Positions 54,872 through 56,100 of a stretch of 56,100 nt of DNA are shown here, one piece after another. Both the position numbers and the translations under genes were made by a program. The notes beneath the pieces are model-generated. The model made no database searches, was not told the origin of the DNA, and saw only the letters and a list, made by a program, of their open reading frames with translations. Source of the stretch: Bacteroidales bacterium (GTDB taxonomy: Bacteria > Bacteroidota > Bacteroidia > Bacteroidales > P3); contig JAISLH010000124.1 of assembly GCA_031260565.1 (NCBI GenBank), positions 1 to 56,100 of the forward strand. The letters run 5' to 3'. The stretch's first letter is position 1; every line of letters begins with the position of its first letter.

Positions 54872-56046
54872 AAATTCTCTTTCTCCTTTCGCGATACCCT
54901 TATCCGCTAACAAAGGGAGACAAGCTTCGGGCGTTTATGCAGATGAAGCATTTGGCGAAAGAGAATGATGTATTTTTGTTTTGCCTAAACCAAAAATCAT
55001 TTCACAAAACTCAAACAACGTTTTGCTTTGACTACCTCAAAGGGCTGAAAATATGTAATTTCACTTTCATAAATTCTTGTTTTGGAATGCTGAAATCTAT
55101 CTTCAATCACACTCCATTACAGGTAGGATTCTATTCTCACAAGCGAAATATCAGGGCTTTTGAGCACTATGTGAAAGAGATAGAACCTGACATCGTTTAT
55201 GTGCAATTTGTTCGTATGGCGGCGTACTGCCGTAACATTAAAACGAAAAAAGTTCTTGATTTTCAGGATGCTCTTTCTGCTAATATGAGACGCCGTGCCG
55301 AAATATCCAATCTGTTTTTGAAGCCAGCCCTGTTGAGAGAGGCGAAACTTTTGCAGCGTTATGAGGCAGCAATGCTTGATTTCTTTGACCAGACATCAAT
55401 CATCACCGATACCGACCGCCAAGAAATCGCTTCAAATCAAAGAAATAACATTCTTATAGTCTCCAATGGAATTGATAAATCTTATTTTGAATACTCAGAA
55501 AAACAGGAAAAAAAGTACGATGTGATGTTCTGCGGCAATATGTCTTATGTTCCCAATGTTGATGCAGCCAAATATTTGATTACTAAGATAATGCCGTTAG
55601 TTTGGGCGGCATTTCCAAAGGCTAAGGTGTTAATTGCTGGGGCTAATCCTAAGAGAAGTGTTTTGCGATTGGCGTCTGACAATGTAAAAGTGAGTGGTTA
55701 TGTGGAAGATATGAAACAATGTTACGCTGAGTCTTCGGTTTTTGTAGCTGCTTTGAGAACTGGGTCTGGTCTTCAAAACAAACTGCTGGAGGCAATGGCA
55801 ATAGGCACTCCTGTTATCTGCTCTGCGTTGGCTAACAAAGCGTTAAAGGCAAAGGCAAACCAACATTTATTGGTCGCAAACACCACAAAAGAATACGCAG
55901 ACTTGATAATAAAGCTGCTTAACGACAATGCACTGCAACAGGACTTGACATCAGCGGCAAAAACCTTTGTAAGAGATACTTATAATTGGGAAACAATCTG
56001 CCAAAACCTTTCTTCAGCCTTTTCTGATCTCGTATCAAAATCATAA
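54868..56046 (+). CDS. GT4-type glycosyltransferase
   Basis: 392 residues. It starts MKILFLLSRYPYPLTKGDKL and has the same two-domain GT-B plan as its neighbour, with an equivalent C-terminal motif, ALRTGSGLQNKLLEAMAIG. The two proteins look like distant paralogues. Coupled to the preceding gene by a 4-bp overlap. It resembles the sugar transferases often found with polysaccharide or exopolysaccharide loci, but no specific pathway can be named. A repeat of the GGCGTTT family begins just behind its stop. Confidence 0.9.
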   Translation: MKILFLLSRYPYPLTKGDKLRAFMQMKHLAKENDVFLFCLNQKSFHKTQTTFCFDYLKGLKICNFTFINSCFGMLKSIFNHTPLQVGFYSHKRNIRAFEHYVKEIEPDIVYVQFVRMAAYCRNIKTKKVLDFQDALSANMRRRAEISNLFLKPALLREAKLLQRYEAAMLDFFDQTSIITDTDRQEIASNQRNNILIVSNGIDKSYFEYSEKQEKKYDVMFCGNMSYVPNVDAAKYLITKIMPLVWAAFPKAKVLIAGANPKRSVLRLASDNVKVSGYVEDMKQCYAESSVFVAALRTGSGLQNKLLEAMAIGTPVICSALANKALKAKANQHLLVANTTKEYADLIIKLLNDNALQQDLTSAAKTFVRDTYNWETICQNLSSAFSDLVSKS

Positions 56047-56059
56047 AATTTCATTTCAT

Positions 56060-56100
56060 TTTTCTAAGACGCCACCTTAATTTTCTAAAGCGGCGTTTCG
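56060..56100. repeat. Start of a GGCGTTT-family hairpin repeat, cut by the window edge
   Basis: TTTCTAAGACGCCACC, then TTTTCTAAAGCGGCGTTTCG, match the beginning of the copy at 17533 and the left arm of the copy at 50131. The right arm lies beyond the window. Confidence 0.8.

Overview
The window reads as chromosomal DNA of an anaerobic member of the Bacteroidota, most likely Bacteroidales. Evidence: many genes are preceded by the Bacteroidota-type -7 promoter element TAnnTTTG, Shine-Dalgarno sequences are mostly absent, one large secreted protein ends in a clear type IX secretion (T9SS) sorting domain, FeoA is fused to FeoB, there is a PUR/DUF3276 protein, and a four-gene 2-oxoacid:ferredoxin oxidoreductase sits with a separate 2[4Fe-4S] ferredoxin. 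The DNA is AT-rich. I see no transposase, phage gene, integrase or CRISPR array.

Layout. 185-6899 (minus): tetR regulator and an RND efflux operon (TolC, periplasmic adaptor, AcrB-type pump, small PII-like protein). 7487-10600 (minus): large secreted lamin-tail protein. 10973-15759 (plus): acyltransferase, radical SAM protein, FeoAB iron transporter. 15856-23257 (minus): PUR-domain protein with a secreted Lys/Glu-rich coiled coil, DnaQ-like exonuclease with DsbD, and a fibronectin-type T9SS cargo. 23827-26868 (minus): ZIP transporter, TatD, ribosomal protein S20, tRNA-Glu, an unknown protein, ferredoxin. 27676-33158 (plus): S16, AspS, AraC regulator, NhaD; then tRNA-Gln (minus). 33468-43597 (plus): fused oligopeptide ABC ATPase, the ferredoxin oxidoreductase operon, UvrA, S41 protease. 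43712-47456 (minus): M3 peptidase, flippase. 47574-56046 (plus): PriA, two membrane proteins with DapF, an LptF/LptG-type permease, two glycosyltransferases. Most of this is housekeeping, envelope and redox or metal homeostasis.

The unusual content lies between the genes. More than ten intergenic regions carry short GC-rich cores spaced 21-22 bp apart, about two DNA helical turns, in AT-rich spacers. Three core types occur: GGCGTTT/AAACGCC, which also builds long hairpins; the palindrome GATGTACATC, in four arrays of 4-6 copies at exactly 22 bp; and CCTGC/GCAGG, in one 16-unit array at 21 bp whose strand polarity flips in the middle. This shared design is the best candidate here for an undescribed system. 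It could be a family of miniature repeats, phased protein-binding arrays, or transcript-end structures. Nothing in the window identifies the protein that would recognise them.
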